Assembly (NCBI GenBank): GCA_003506435.1
Contig: DOAQ01000036.1
Span: 62,001-126,000 of the forward strand
DNA: 64,000 nucleotides
Source of the DNA: Prolixibacteraceae bacterium
GTDB taxonomy: Bacteria; Bacteroidota; Bacteroidia; Bacteroidales; Prolixibacteraceae
Direction of reading: 5' to 3'
A program made the translations under genes and the position numbers. Below, in pieces: positions 1 through 8,069 of the stretch; within the stretch, counting starts at the first letter, position 1, and every line of letters starts with the position of its first letter. The notes under the pieces are model-generated. The model had not been told where the DNA came from. It searched no databases and saw nothing but the letters and a program-made list of their open reading frames with translations.

Positions 1-2
1 AT

Positions 3-293
3 GTTCCATACGCACTTGAGGAAGAAATAAGTGAAAAGGAGAATGCTTCGGAGAGAGAAAAAGCATTGGCAAATGCATTGAGCCAATTAAGCCCCCGGCA
101 AAGGGAAATTATTTATCTGCGTTTTGAATGTGGAATGGACTACAACCATATTTGTGAAATAATGCAGATGAAAAGTGATTCAGCCCGGAAGCTGGTTTTC
201 AGGTCAATCAAATCATTAAAAGAGATTATAGAAGGTTATCGCACAACCCCGGTTTTGTTTTTCTTCAGTTTTCCTCAAAAACATGTTTTTTAA
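3..293 (+). CDS. Sigma-70 family RNA polymerase sigma factor, 3' part (ECF-like)
   Basis: The reading frame is open from the window edge, so the 5' part of the gene lies outside. The visible part is a sigma region 4 helix-turn-helix: LSPRQREIIYLRF followed by YNHICEIMQMKSDSARKLVFRSIKSL, the layout that reads the -35 element. It lies 60 bases before a FecR-type anti-sigma gene and then an STN-type SusC, the usual Bacteroidota trans-envelope signalling trio. It most likely drives the downstream SusCD genes when FecR releases it. The tail after region 4 (TTPVLFFFSFPQKHVF) is hydrophobic and unusual for a sigma factor. The subfamily cannot be set from the fragment. Confidence 0.8.
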   Translation, partial: VPYALEEEISEKENASEREKALANALSQLSPRQREIIYLRFECGMDYNHICEIMQMKSDSARKLVFRSIKSLKEIIEGYRTTPVLFFFSFPQKHVF

Positions 294-353
294 TATACAT
301 TTTCACTGTCCACAAAAACAGGAACAAAGGACTTAATGGTCAAAAGTTTTTAA

Positions 354-1580
354 GTGGATAAAAAATATCAGCAATATTCAGTAGAAGATTTTACCCAGGA
401 CCTATACTTTATAAATTGGGTAAAAAGGGGTGATAAAAAGGACGAATGGGATCTTTTTATTCGGGAAAACCCTGACAAATTGCAAGTTATTGAAACGGCA
501 AAAAAAATAGTTGATGCTTTTCGTTATAACGAAACCAAAGCGAAAGATGAGGAAATGTATGAAGTCTGGAACAAGATAGACGCATTCCATTCATCATATC
601 ATCAAACGAAAAGGAGAAACGTATGGAAAAAAGTGTTGCCTTATGCTGCTGTTTTATTACTTGCATTTACAATTGGAGGTACTCTCTTTGTGTATTTTTC
701 ATCAACAGGCGACCAATTTGACCAATTTGCCAATGTCCCCACAAACAGCTCTGGTGACGCTAAATTAATTCTTGCAGGAGGTGAAGAAATCTTGCTAAAG
801 GAAAAGCAAACAGAGCTTCGGTTTGATAAGGAAGGCAAACAACTAAAAATTGATCAGGATAGTATTGTAAACTGCAAGGAAGGAACAGGGGAAAACGTGA
901 TGGCCCGGATGATGGTCCCTTATGGTAAAAGATCGGATATTCAATTGTCGGATGGAACCATGGTTAGTTTAAATGCAGGTTCCCAATTAATTTTTCCCCA
1001 TCGGTTTACCGGGAAATACCGCAAAGTTTATTTAAAAGGAGAAGCCTATTTTGCAGTTACAAAAAACAAGGAACAACCTTTTGTCGTGAGTTCCGATGAT
1101 ATGAATATTACGGTACTGGGGACTGAATTCAACCTGAAAAACAACGACTTGGAAAATGAAATGGAAGTTGTTCTTGTTGAAGGGGCTGTAAGCATCAAAG
1201 AGAATAGTTCGTTCTATTTATCTGGCAAAGAAATCAGGTTGAAGCCCAATCAGAAAGCGGTTTTTAACAAACAAGACAACACCGCAGCGGTTGAATCGGA
1301 TGTGAATGTCCAGTATTACATTTCGTGGAAAAACGGATTGCTCGAATTTGATAAAGAAAGTATCATCAATGTATTCAATAAACTTTCAAGATATTACAAC
1401 ATCCGGTTTGTGACAGAAAGCGATGTTGAGTTAAACCGAAAAATTAGTGGTAAGCTCGACTTAAAAGATTCGTTGGAAGCAGTCATGAAAGTTATTGCCG
1501 ATGCTGCCCCGGTTACCTATCGGATCGAGAAAGATGTTGTATTTGTAAACAGTAAAGTAAGCTATTTGCCAATGAGATAA
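354..1580 (+). CDS. FecR-family anti-sigma factor (FecR + DUF4974-like C-terminus)
   Basis: Inner-membrane anti-sigma factor of the FecR type; by family it holds the neighbouring sigma factor and receives a signal from the STN domain of SusC. The 408 residues contain an N-terminal cytoplasmic part beginning YSVEDFTQDLYF, one membrane segment at about residues 92-115 (VLPYAAVLLLAFTIGGTLFVYF), a periplasmic FecR domain with LSDGTMVSLNAGSQLIFP and the LKGEAYFAV and VLGTEFNLK signatures, and a C-terminal DUF4974-like module (WKNGLLEFDKESI to DVVFVNS). The start is GTG: an in-frame TAA stands directly before it and the next ATG would remove 67 conserved residues. The gene lies between the partial sigma factor and SusC. 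Confidence 0.9.
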   Translation: MDKKYQQYSVEDFTQDLYFINWVKRGDKKDEWDLFIRENPDKLQVIETAKKIVDAFRYNETKAKDEEMYEVWNKIDAFHSSYHQTKRRNVWKKVLPYAAVLLLAFTIGGTLFVYFSSTGDQFDQFANVPTNSSGDAKLILAGGEEILLKEKQTELRFDKEGKQLKIDQDSIVNCKEGTGENVMARMMVPYGKRSDIQLSDGTMVSLNAGSQLIFPHRFTGKYRKVYLKGEAYFAVTKNKEQPFVVSSDDMNITVLGTEFNLKNNDLENEMEVVLVEGAVSIKENSSFYLSGKEIRLKPNQKAVFNKQDNTAAVESDVNVQYYISWKNGLLEFDKESIINVFNKLSRYYNIRFVTESDVELNRKISGKLDLKDSLEAVMKVIADAAPVTYRIEKDVVFVNSKVSYLPMR

Positions 1581-1587
1581 AAAAACA

Positions 1588-1618
1588 TCCGGGGAATGCC
1601 GTCAAACAAGTCCCCGGA
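1588..1618 (+). promoter_or_regulatory. Hairpin between fecR and susC
   Basis: Perfect 8-bp inverted repeat TCCGGGGA ... TCCCCGGA with a 15-nt loop, starting 8 nt after the FecR stop and 47 nt before SusC. No U-run follows directly, so it may be an attenuator, a processing site or an mRNA-stabilising structure rather than a classical terminator. A different hairpin sits at the same place in the second fecR-susC gap (17194-17227). Confidence 0.5.
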
Positions 1619-1664
1619 CTGAATTAAAAACGCCAAAAATAACGTTTTAAAAGCATTCAAATCT

Positions 1665-4600
1665 ATGAAAAAAAAGTGTATGGATTTGTGTTCCTATTAT
1701 GGAAGCACAAGAAATTTGTTTAAAAAGATGAAACTATCAGTTACATTCTTTTTTTTAGGCTTACTGGCGGTATCAGCCAGCACCTATTCGCAGCAGACCA
1801 AACTCAGCCTGAATTTTGACGATGTGACGATAAAGGAAATCTTCACACAGATCGAAGAACAGAGTGAGTTTATTTTGTTCTACAACGAAGACTATGTTGA
1901 TGTAGACCGTAAGGTTAGTATTGATGCAAAGGAAAAGAACGTGGATTACATCCTGAGTGAAATTTTTAAGGGGACAAACAATACCTATAAAATTTATGAT
2001 CGTCAGATCGTGATTCTTGCACCGGGTGTTACGAATGTCCCTTTTGTTTCCGAAACAAACCAATCACAGCAGAAAACGATCTCAGGCAAGGTTGCTGATT
2101 CCTCCGGTACACCTCTGCCGGGGGTAACCGTAATTGTCAAAGGAACAACCAGTGGTACTGTTACAGATGCCGACGGAAATTATTCTTTGGATAATATTCC
2201 ATCCAATGCAACTTTGGTTTTTTCGTTTGTGGGGATGAAAACACAGGAAATCCCAGTTGTGGAGAAATCTGTTATTAATGTGGTATTGAAGGAAGAATCG
2301 ATTGGCATTGAAGAGGTAGTGGCAATCGGATATGGAACCATGAGAAAATCGGATCTTACAGGATCTGTTGTCCGGGCGAATGTTGAATCATTTAAGGAAC
2401 AACCCAATATCTCGATCATGCAATCGCTTCAGGGGGCGGTACCTGGATTAAATGTAGGGCAGGTTACCCAGGCAGGCGAGGAACCCAGCTTTTCAATTCG
2501 AGGAAGGACTACAATTTCAGGTGAAACAGTTCCCTTAATAATTGTGGATGGGGTCATATTCCGGGGTAATATAATCGATTTGAACCCCAATGATATTCAA
2601 ACAATCGACATTCTTAAAGATGCAAGTTCTACAGCCGTTTACGGATCGCAGGCTGCAAATGGGGTTATTATAATCACAACAACACAAACCGGAGGGAAAG
2701 ATGGTAAACCGATGATTAAATTGTCAAGCCAATATTCTTTCCAGCGGCCGTATAAAGTATTTGAATACCCGGATGCAGATTACTGGATTGAGAAAACAGA
2801 ACGGTCTGATTTTTATCAGAGCCGAACCGCTGCATCGGGTTATCTTGAAAAGAATCCGAATTACACATTTACTTCGCGGTTTGAGACTTCAGAAGAATTC
2901 AGGGCTTATAACGAAGGGATATTGACAAACTGGTATGATCTTGTAACCCGGGACAATATTCATACCCAATCCCATAATATATCGATCGGGAGCAATACAA
3001 AATTCAGTAATTATTTTATTTCATTGGGCTACAGCGATCAGGTCGGGTATATGCTCAATGAAGATTATAAAAGAATGAACGCCCGAATAAATATTGACAA
3101 TAAAATTACGAATTGGATGACTATTGGCATCCAGTCGTTTTGGTCTTCAAGCGATTATTCAGGAAATGAAGTGAGTCCAAGGTTCCGGTATGAACACAAT
3201 CCGTTCATGACCGTGTATGATGTAAACGGCGACTATGTTACTTACCCCGGAAGCCAGTTGCTTAACCCTCTTTTGACGGCAGAGGATGACGACCTGGATA
3301 AAAGAATTAATTTCTCGGGCAATATTTATGCAAACATTGATATTCCGTTTATTAAAGGATTGTCATACAAAGTTAATTTCAGTAATAACCGTATAAATAG
3401 AAGCAATTACGGTTTCTCGGAGGTGGGAGCCAATTTAAGAGGCAGTGGTTATAAGTCGGAAAGCATTAATAACGATTGGACTGCAGATAATATAGTATCC
3501 TACAACAGAAGGTTCAAAGACCTTCATAATGTAAATGCCACATTGGTTTATGGTATGGAAAAACGGACCTTTTCCGGCACTTATGCAGGCGCTTCGGATT
3601 TCATTAATCCGGTGCTGGGTTATAACCGGCTTCAGGCCGGAAGTACCGAATTGTATGAAGTTAGCTCCAGTGCATGGGAAGAGTCCAGCCTGTATCAAAT
3701 GGCAAGGCTTTTTTACGGATACAATAATAAGTATTTACTGACAGGAACTATCCGGAGAGATGGTTTTTCGGGATTCAGTAAAGAACATAAATTCGGGATA
3801 TTTCCTTCGTTTGCTCTCGGATGGGTTGTGTCTCAGGAACCGTTTGTCCGTAATAATTTGAAATGGCTGGATAATTTGAAAGTCAGATTGTCGTATGGAG
3901 CAAACGGGAACAGGACGATTGCCCGATATCAGACATTGGCTGTTGTGGAAGGCGGGTACAACTACATTACAGGGGATAAAAATTCAATTTATACACAAAG
4001 CATCGGCAGCCTTGCAAGTTCCGATTTGAAATGGGAAACAACAAAGGGAATTAACATCGGACTGGATTTTGGATGTTTAAAAAACCGTTTATTTGGAGTA
4101 ATTGATTATTACAACAATAATACCTATGATCTTTTGTATAATGTTGATGTCCCTTCTATCAGCAGATATTCAACATTCCCCGACAATCTTGGAAAAATAC
4201 ACAATAAGGGAATCGATTTATCATTGTCGGGTATGGTTATAAAAAGGAATAATTTGAGCTGGCTCACCACCGTTGCCTTTTCAAGTAACCGGAATGAATT
4301 AAAGGAACTTTTGGGTTTTGACAATGACGGGGATGGTAAGGAAGACGACTTGGTTTCAGAAGGATTGTTCATTGGAAAATCACTGTCGTCTATTTATACG
4401 TATGAAATTACCGGTGAATTCTGGCAGGTAGGAGAGACTTTACCTTCCGGTTTTGCATTGGGAAGCTATAAAATCCAGGATTTAAATGATGACGGAAAAT
4501 TTACTCCTGCCGATGACCGAAGAATAATTGGATATGGTGATCCGGCTTATCGGTTTAGCATCAATAATGAGGTAAAATATAAAAACTGGACACTGAGAGT

Positions 4601-5012
4601 TTTTATTAATTCTGTTCAGGGAGGAAAAGATCATTACCTGATGATTGACGATTTGAGCGACTGGGCTTTATCAGAAAGCACTTTCCGTCGTAACCTGTTC
4701 AGGGAGATCGATTTCTGGTCACCCGACAATACGGATGCGAGGTATCAGGCTATCCCTTTAGCTGCTCATTATGGAGACCGGTATACCCAGCGAAATTTCA
4801 TCCGGCTTCAGGATGTTTCTTTGTCCTATAATTTTCCACGGAATGTGCTAAGAAATTCCTTCATTCAAAGTCTAATGCTTTACGCAAGCGGCAAAAATTT
4901 AGCCACATTGACAAAATGGCCAGGTTGGGATCCTGAAACAGGGGCAGGAATGACACGGGACGGACGGCCTGTTCTGACCAGTTTTACGTTCGGTATAGAT
5001 GTTGAATTTTAA
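1665..5012 (+). CDS. SusC/RagA-family TonB-dependent outer-membrane receptor with STN domain
   Basis: Outer-membrane barrel that imports a glycan or other large ligand using TonB energy, paired with the SusD lipoprotein 12 nt downstream. The 1115 residues show a long signal sequence ending near TYSQQ (about 44), an STN secretin/TonB domain (about 45-117) that usually contacts FecR, a carboxypeptidase-regulatory-like domain (about 138-212, ISGKVADSSGTPLPGVTV), the EEVVAIGYGT segment before the plug, the plug motif DASSTAVYGSQAANGVIIITT, and a barrel ending in an aromatic residue (GIDVEF). The STN domain shows that uptake is tied to sigma/FecR signalling. Ligand identity cannot be read directly; the downstream phosphoesterases hint at a phosphorylated substrate. 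Confidence 0.95.
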   Translation: MKKKCMDLCSYYGSTRNLFKKMKLSVTFFFLGLLAVSASTYSQQTKLSLNFDDVTIKEIFTQIEEQSEFILFYNEDYVDVDRKVSIDAKEKNVDYILSEIFKGTNNTYKIYDRQIVILAPGVTNVPFVSETNQSQQKTISGKVADSSGTPLPGVTVIVKGTTSGTVTDADGNYSLDNIPSNATLVFSFVGMKTQEIPVVEKSVINVVLKEESIGIEEVVAIGYGTMRKSDLTGSVVRANVESFKEQPNISIMQSLQGAVPGLNVGQVTQAGEEPSFSIRGRTTISGETVPLIIVDGVIFRGNIIDLNPNDIQTIDILKDASSTAVYGSQAANGVIIITTTQTGGKDGKPMIKLSSQYSFQRPYKVFEYPDADYWIEKTERSDFYQSRTAASGYLEKNPNYTFTSRFETSEEFRAYNEGILTNWYDLVTRDNIHTQSHNISIGSNTKFSNYFISLGYSDQVGYMLNEDYKRMNARINIDNKITNWMTIGIQSFWSSSDYSGNEVSPRFRYEHNPFMTVYDVNGDYVTYPGSQLLNPLLTAEDDDLDKRINFSGNIYANIDIPFIKGLSYKVNFSNNRINRSNYGFSEVGANLRGSGYKSESINNDWTADNIVSYNRRFKDLHNVNATLVYGMEKRTFSGTYAGASDFINPVLGYNRLQAGSTELYEVSSSAWEESSLYQMARLFYGYNNKYLLTGTIRRDGFSGFSKEHKFGIFPSFALGWVVSQEPFVRNNLKWLDNLKVRLSYGANGNRTIARYQTLAVVEGGYNYITGDKNSIYTQSIGSLASSDLKWETTKGINIGLDFGCLKNRLFGVIDYYNNNTYDLLYNVDVPSISRYSTFPDNLGKIHNKGIDLSLSGMVIKRNNLSWLTTVAFSSNRNELKELLGFDNDGDGKEDDLVSEGLFIGKSLSSIYTYEITGEFWQVGETLPSGFALGSYKIQDLNDDGKFTPADDRRIIGYGDPAYRFSINNEVKYKNWTLRVFINSVQGGKDHYLMIDDLSDWALSESTFRRNLFREIDFWSPDNTDARYQAIPLAAHYGDRYTQRNFIRLQDVSLSYNFPRNVLRNSFIQSLMLYASGKNLATLTKWPGWDPETGAGMTRDGRPVLTSFTFGIDVEF

Positions 5013-5024
5013 AAATCTGTTGAA

Positions 5025-6779
5025 ATGAAAGCAATAAAAAAAATATGGAACTTCTTAAGATTGAGAACATTTGTACTTAGTCTGTTTCTTTTGCTGCTCT
5101 TTGTTTTTAATTCCTGCAACGAGGAGGAATTTTTAAGCGAAGTGCCACTCGACTTTTATTCTCCTGAGAATTCGTATGTTACAGCGAAAGATTTTGAATC
5201 TGCAGTAATGAATTTATATGGACGTTACAGAAATGATTTCTGGGATGATTCCAACTCCAGTGGTATTTACACGGTGTGGCAATTTACCGATCTGGTGCAT
5301 GGCACAAGCAAGGCAGGATTAATTAATTACGCTGGAAATCTCACACCGCAGTCTGCTTATGCTGATTATTTTTGGGTTCGTGCTTACCGTATCATCTATG
5401 ATGCGAATACAATTATTGAAAGATCAGAAGCACCTGAAAGCGAATTAACAGAAGACGAAAAGGTTCTCGTTCAGGCTGAAGCCAGGTTTTTCCGTGGTTT
5501 TATGTATAAATTGTTGGCCAATATGTACGGAGGTGTACCCATAACGTTGGAAGAGACCAAAGAACCGACCCGGGACTATGTCCGGTCTTCCCGCGAAGAA
5601 ACCTATAATCAGGCCATGGCAGACCTGAAATTTGCTGCTGAAAATTTACCGGGAATAGATAAAGTGGACGATTCAAGGATCAGCAATCTTGCAGCATACC
5701 ATCTACTCTCGGAAGTTTACATCTCGCTGAAACAGTGGCAAAATGGCATTGCTGCGGCAACCGTTGTGATTAATTCCCCGGGCATGGCTTTGATGACCGA
5801 AAGATTTGGTGTTGATGCTAATCCTGTGGGGAATAAATATCCAGCCCCGTTTGATAACGCGGTTTACGGCGGAGATGTGTATTGGGACCTTTTCAGGCCA
5901 GGAAATCAAAACCGTTCGGCAGGGAATAAAGAGGCTATCTGGGTAACCCAGTATGCAGTCGATGTTCCTGGGGGCAGCGGAAGTGAAGGAGGTTTTCCAT
6001 TGGAAAGGCAGGCTTGCCCGCGTACTTATAGCGCGAATATAAAAAACAAAAATGGTAAACTTGTCCCTGTTGCACCGCAACCCAATACGTATCTTGCAGG
6101 ACGCGGGATCGGGGGAATGCGGCCAACCAACTATTTTATCCGGGAGGTATGGAATAAAAGCGGATATAATCAGGATATCAGAAATTCAGAATACAATATG
6201 GTACGTGACCTGCCGGTGATGAACCCTGCTTCAGACTATTTTGGCAAATGGGTGTTTAAAGACAAGGTACCAATTGTTCTGGTTTCCGAAGCTGATACAA
6301 CCCGAAATTGGTATCCGTACCCTGCAAAATGTACAACTATTGGAAAACATCCTTCATTCTTGTATTTGCCCGATCAAACCGTGCCGGGGTCTTTAACCAG
6401 TGAGGCAAGAGATACGTACCGCGATAATTATATTATCCGATTGGCCGAAACCTATCTTCTAAGGGCTGAAGCATATCTTGGAAACAACGATAAAGTAAAT
6501 GCAGCAAAAGATATTAATGTGGTACGCCGCCGGGCAAAAGCGCCCGATGTTGACCCTGCTAATGTTGATATAGATTATATCCTTGATGAACGGCTAAGAG
6601 AACTGGCCTTTGAAGAATTTCGGTCTTTTACTCTCAGAAGGCTGGGATTACTGGTTGACAGATGTAAAAAATATAATCCTTTGATTCAATATCAGGAACA
6701 TCACAACCTGTATCCGATACCTTATAGCGAAATTGAAAAAAACACCGGGGTAGTTTTGGAACAAAACCCCGGATACTAA
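5025..6779 (+). CDS. SusD/RagB-family surface nutrient-binding lipoprotein
   Basis: Surface lipoprotein that caps the partner SusC and binds the ligand. The N-terminus is a lipoprotein signal with lipobox FNSC, the Cys at about residue 29, followed by acidic NEEEF. TPR-like helices with VQAEARFFRGFMYKLLANMYGGVPI and a C-terminal region LAETYLLRAEAYLGNNDKVNAAKDINVVRRRA are the SusD family signatures, and the C-terminus (PIPYSEIEKNTG...NPGY) is typical. Length 584 fits the family. It follows SusC by 12 nt and is followed by a hairpin that probably separates its expression from the enzyme genes downstream. Confidence 0.95.
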   Translation: MKAIKKIWNFLRLRTFVLSLFLLLLFVFNSCNEEEFLSEVPLDFYSPENSYVTAKDFESAVMNLYGRYRNDFWDDSNSSGIYTVWQFTDLVHGTSKAGLINYAGNLTPQSAYADYFWVRAYRIIYDANTIIERSEAPESELTEDEKVLVQAEARFFRGFMYKLLANMYGGVPITLEETKEPTRDYVRSSREETYNQAMADLKFAAENLPGIDKVDDSRISNLAAYHLLSEVYISLKQWQNGIAAATVVINSPGMALMTERFGVDANPVGNKYPAPFDNAVYGGDVYWDLFRPGNQNRSAGNKEAIWVTQYAVDVPGGSGSEGGFPLERQACPRTYSANIKNKNGKLVPVAPQPNTYLAGRGIGGMRPTNYFIREVWNKSGYNQDIRNSEYNMVRDLPVMNPASDYFGKWVFKDKVPIVLVSEADTTRNWYPYPAKCTTIGKHPSFLYLPDQTVPGSLTSEARDTYRDNYIIRLAETYLLRAEAYLGNNDKVNAAKDINVVRRRAKAPDVDPANVDIDYILDERLRELAFEEFRSFTLRRLGLLVDRCKKYNPLIQYQEHHNLYPIPYSEIEKNTGVVLEQNPGY

Positions 6780-6797
6780 AGTTATAAATTCTGCGAC

Positions 6798-6830
6798 CCT
6801 GACATGGGACCAAAATGTTCTCATGTCAGG
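6798..6830 (+). promoter_or_regulatory. Hairpin after susD
   Basis: Perfect 9-bp stem CCTGACATG ... CATGTCAGG with a 15-nt interval, the stem extendable by three more pairs including one G-U. It begins 19 nt after the SusD stop and ends 28 nt before the likely start of the next gene. There is no clean U-run (ATTCGCTTTAAT follows), so partial termination or 3'-end protection of the susCD message is more likely than full termination. Confidence 0.5.
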
Positions 6831-6857
6831 ATTCGCTTTAATAATAAAAAGAAATGC

Positions 6858-8069
6858 ATGGAAAAAATATTGTTTGCATTGTGTTTTACCCTGATTTCAT
6901 GGCGTTCTTTAAATGCACAGGATAGTTGCAATCTTTTACCTGAAGCGCATCCGGTTTTTCATGTAAATTTTGTACATCCGACTGCTGATAAGCCACAGTC
7001 GAAGTTATGGTTTATGGATGAATGTTGGTGGGCAATACTTCCCGATTCAACCGGGCCAACACTTTGGCAACGTACCGAAAAAGGATGGAAAGAACATCCT
7101 GAAATCAGGGAAAAGCTCAGAGGAATACCCGGGCGCGCTGATGTATGGGCGGAAAGCAAAAAGGTAACTGCAGTAGGTGTTGCTGATTCCTCGCTTACGG
7201 TTTTCCGTCTCCTGAAAAAAACGGGTTCCTCACCAATAGAATGGAACCCCGACATACTTGTGAAATTATATCCGCCATTACCTTCCCCAATTGAAACAGC
7301 TACCATTGCAAAGGATGGCAACGGGAACTGGTGGGTGGCAGCGACTACCTGTTTAAAAGTATGTGTGTGGTTTTCTTCTGATGACGGAAAAAACTGGACA
7401 GGGCCTTCTGTTCTGGCTGAAGGAATTGATAAAGACGATATTTGTACGGTTACGCCGCTAAAAAGTGGTGTCGGGGTGATCTGGTCCGATCAGGTTCGCG
7501 ATGCGGTTTTGATGAGGGTTCACCAAAATGGCAAACCGGTAAAAATCTGGGAAAAGGAGGAAGTTGTTGCGTCGGGGAACAAAACCGCCGATGATCATTT
7601 AAATACAGTTCTTGCCCCTGACGGAACCTTGTGGCTGGCAACCAAAAACAGCGTAGATAAGGCTGGTCAGGCCCAGTTTGTCCTTCGTATCCGGTCGGTT
7701 GACGGGAAATGGACCAACAAACCGTACCTCGTTCTCGAAAACCGGATGAAGCGCCCCAGTCGCCCAATCGTTGTGGCAACGGAAGATAATTCCTGTGTTT
7801 TTGTGGGGCATGGCGACAACGACCGTTCGGTACCTTACCCGTATAACTCAAACATTACATTTGCTCCGGTTGATACGGCGCTTTCCACGGTTTGGAAAAA
7901 CCCACAGATTGTTATTGCTCCGGATAATAAATACAACAATGTCGTTCATAATGTGACCGGACCGAAAAATCCTTTTCCGGCAAAAGGCCCGTGGATCATT
8001 CTTGCCGGAGATGCTGAGGGGCGGGTGTACGAAGCCGACCTGAGAAAATTGGTTCAGAAAAAAAAATGA
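6858..8069 (+). CDS. Secreted BNR/Asp-box beta-propeller (sialidase-fold-like) protein
   Basis: About 403 residues with an N-terminal signal (MEKILFALCFTLISWRSLNAQ). An Asp-box SSDDGKNW is visible, plus a second imperfect one (RSVDGKW) and several DGTLWLA/DGNGNWWVA-like strands, indicating a six-bladed sialidase-type propeller. True sialidase activity is not shown, since the arginine triad could not be placed with confidence. ATG 6858 is chosen because it gives a clean signal peptide; the upstream in-frame ATG at 6804 lies inside the hairpin. It is the first gene after susD and overlaps the next gene by ATGA. The last codons form a run of nine A before the stop. Confidence 0.75.
   Translation: MEKILFALCFTLISWRSLNAQDSCNLLPEAHPVFHVNFVHPTADKPQSKLWFMDECWWAILPDSTGPTLWQRTEKGWKEHPEIREKLRGIPGRADVWAESKKVTAVGVADSSLTVFRLLKKTGSSPIEWNPDILVKLYPPLPSPIETATIAKDGNGNWWVAATTCLKVCVWFSSDDGKNWTGPSVLAEGIDKDDICTVTPLKSGVGVIWSDQVRDAVLMRVHQNGKPVKIWEKEEVVASGNKTADDHLNTVLAPDGTLWLATKNSVDKAGQAQFVLRIRSVDGKWTNKPYLVLENRMKRPSRPIVVATEDNSCVFVGHGDNDRSVPYPYNSNITFAPVDTALSTVWKNPQIVIAPDNKYNNVVHNVTGPKNPFPAKGPWIILAGDAEGRVYEADLRKLVQKKK
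8058..8066 (+). other. A9 homopolymer at gene junction, possible slippery site
   Basis: Nine A residues lie in frame as AAA AAA AAA directly before the TGA of the propeller gene, and the last A is also the first base of the next gene's ATG. The context A AAA AAA is a known type of -1 slippery heptamer, and A9 runs allow transcriptional slippage. A -1 shift would fuse the secreted propeller to the following protein. No stimulatory structure was demonstrated. Confidence 0.3.

Noticed and set aside
6804..6857. Longer start for the propeller gene at ATG 6804
   Set aside because: The added 18 residues fall in the hairpin and would destroy the clean signal peptide that begins at 6858.
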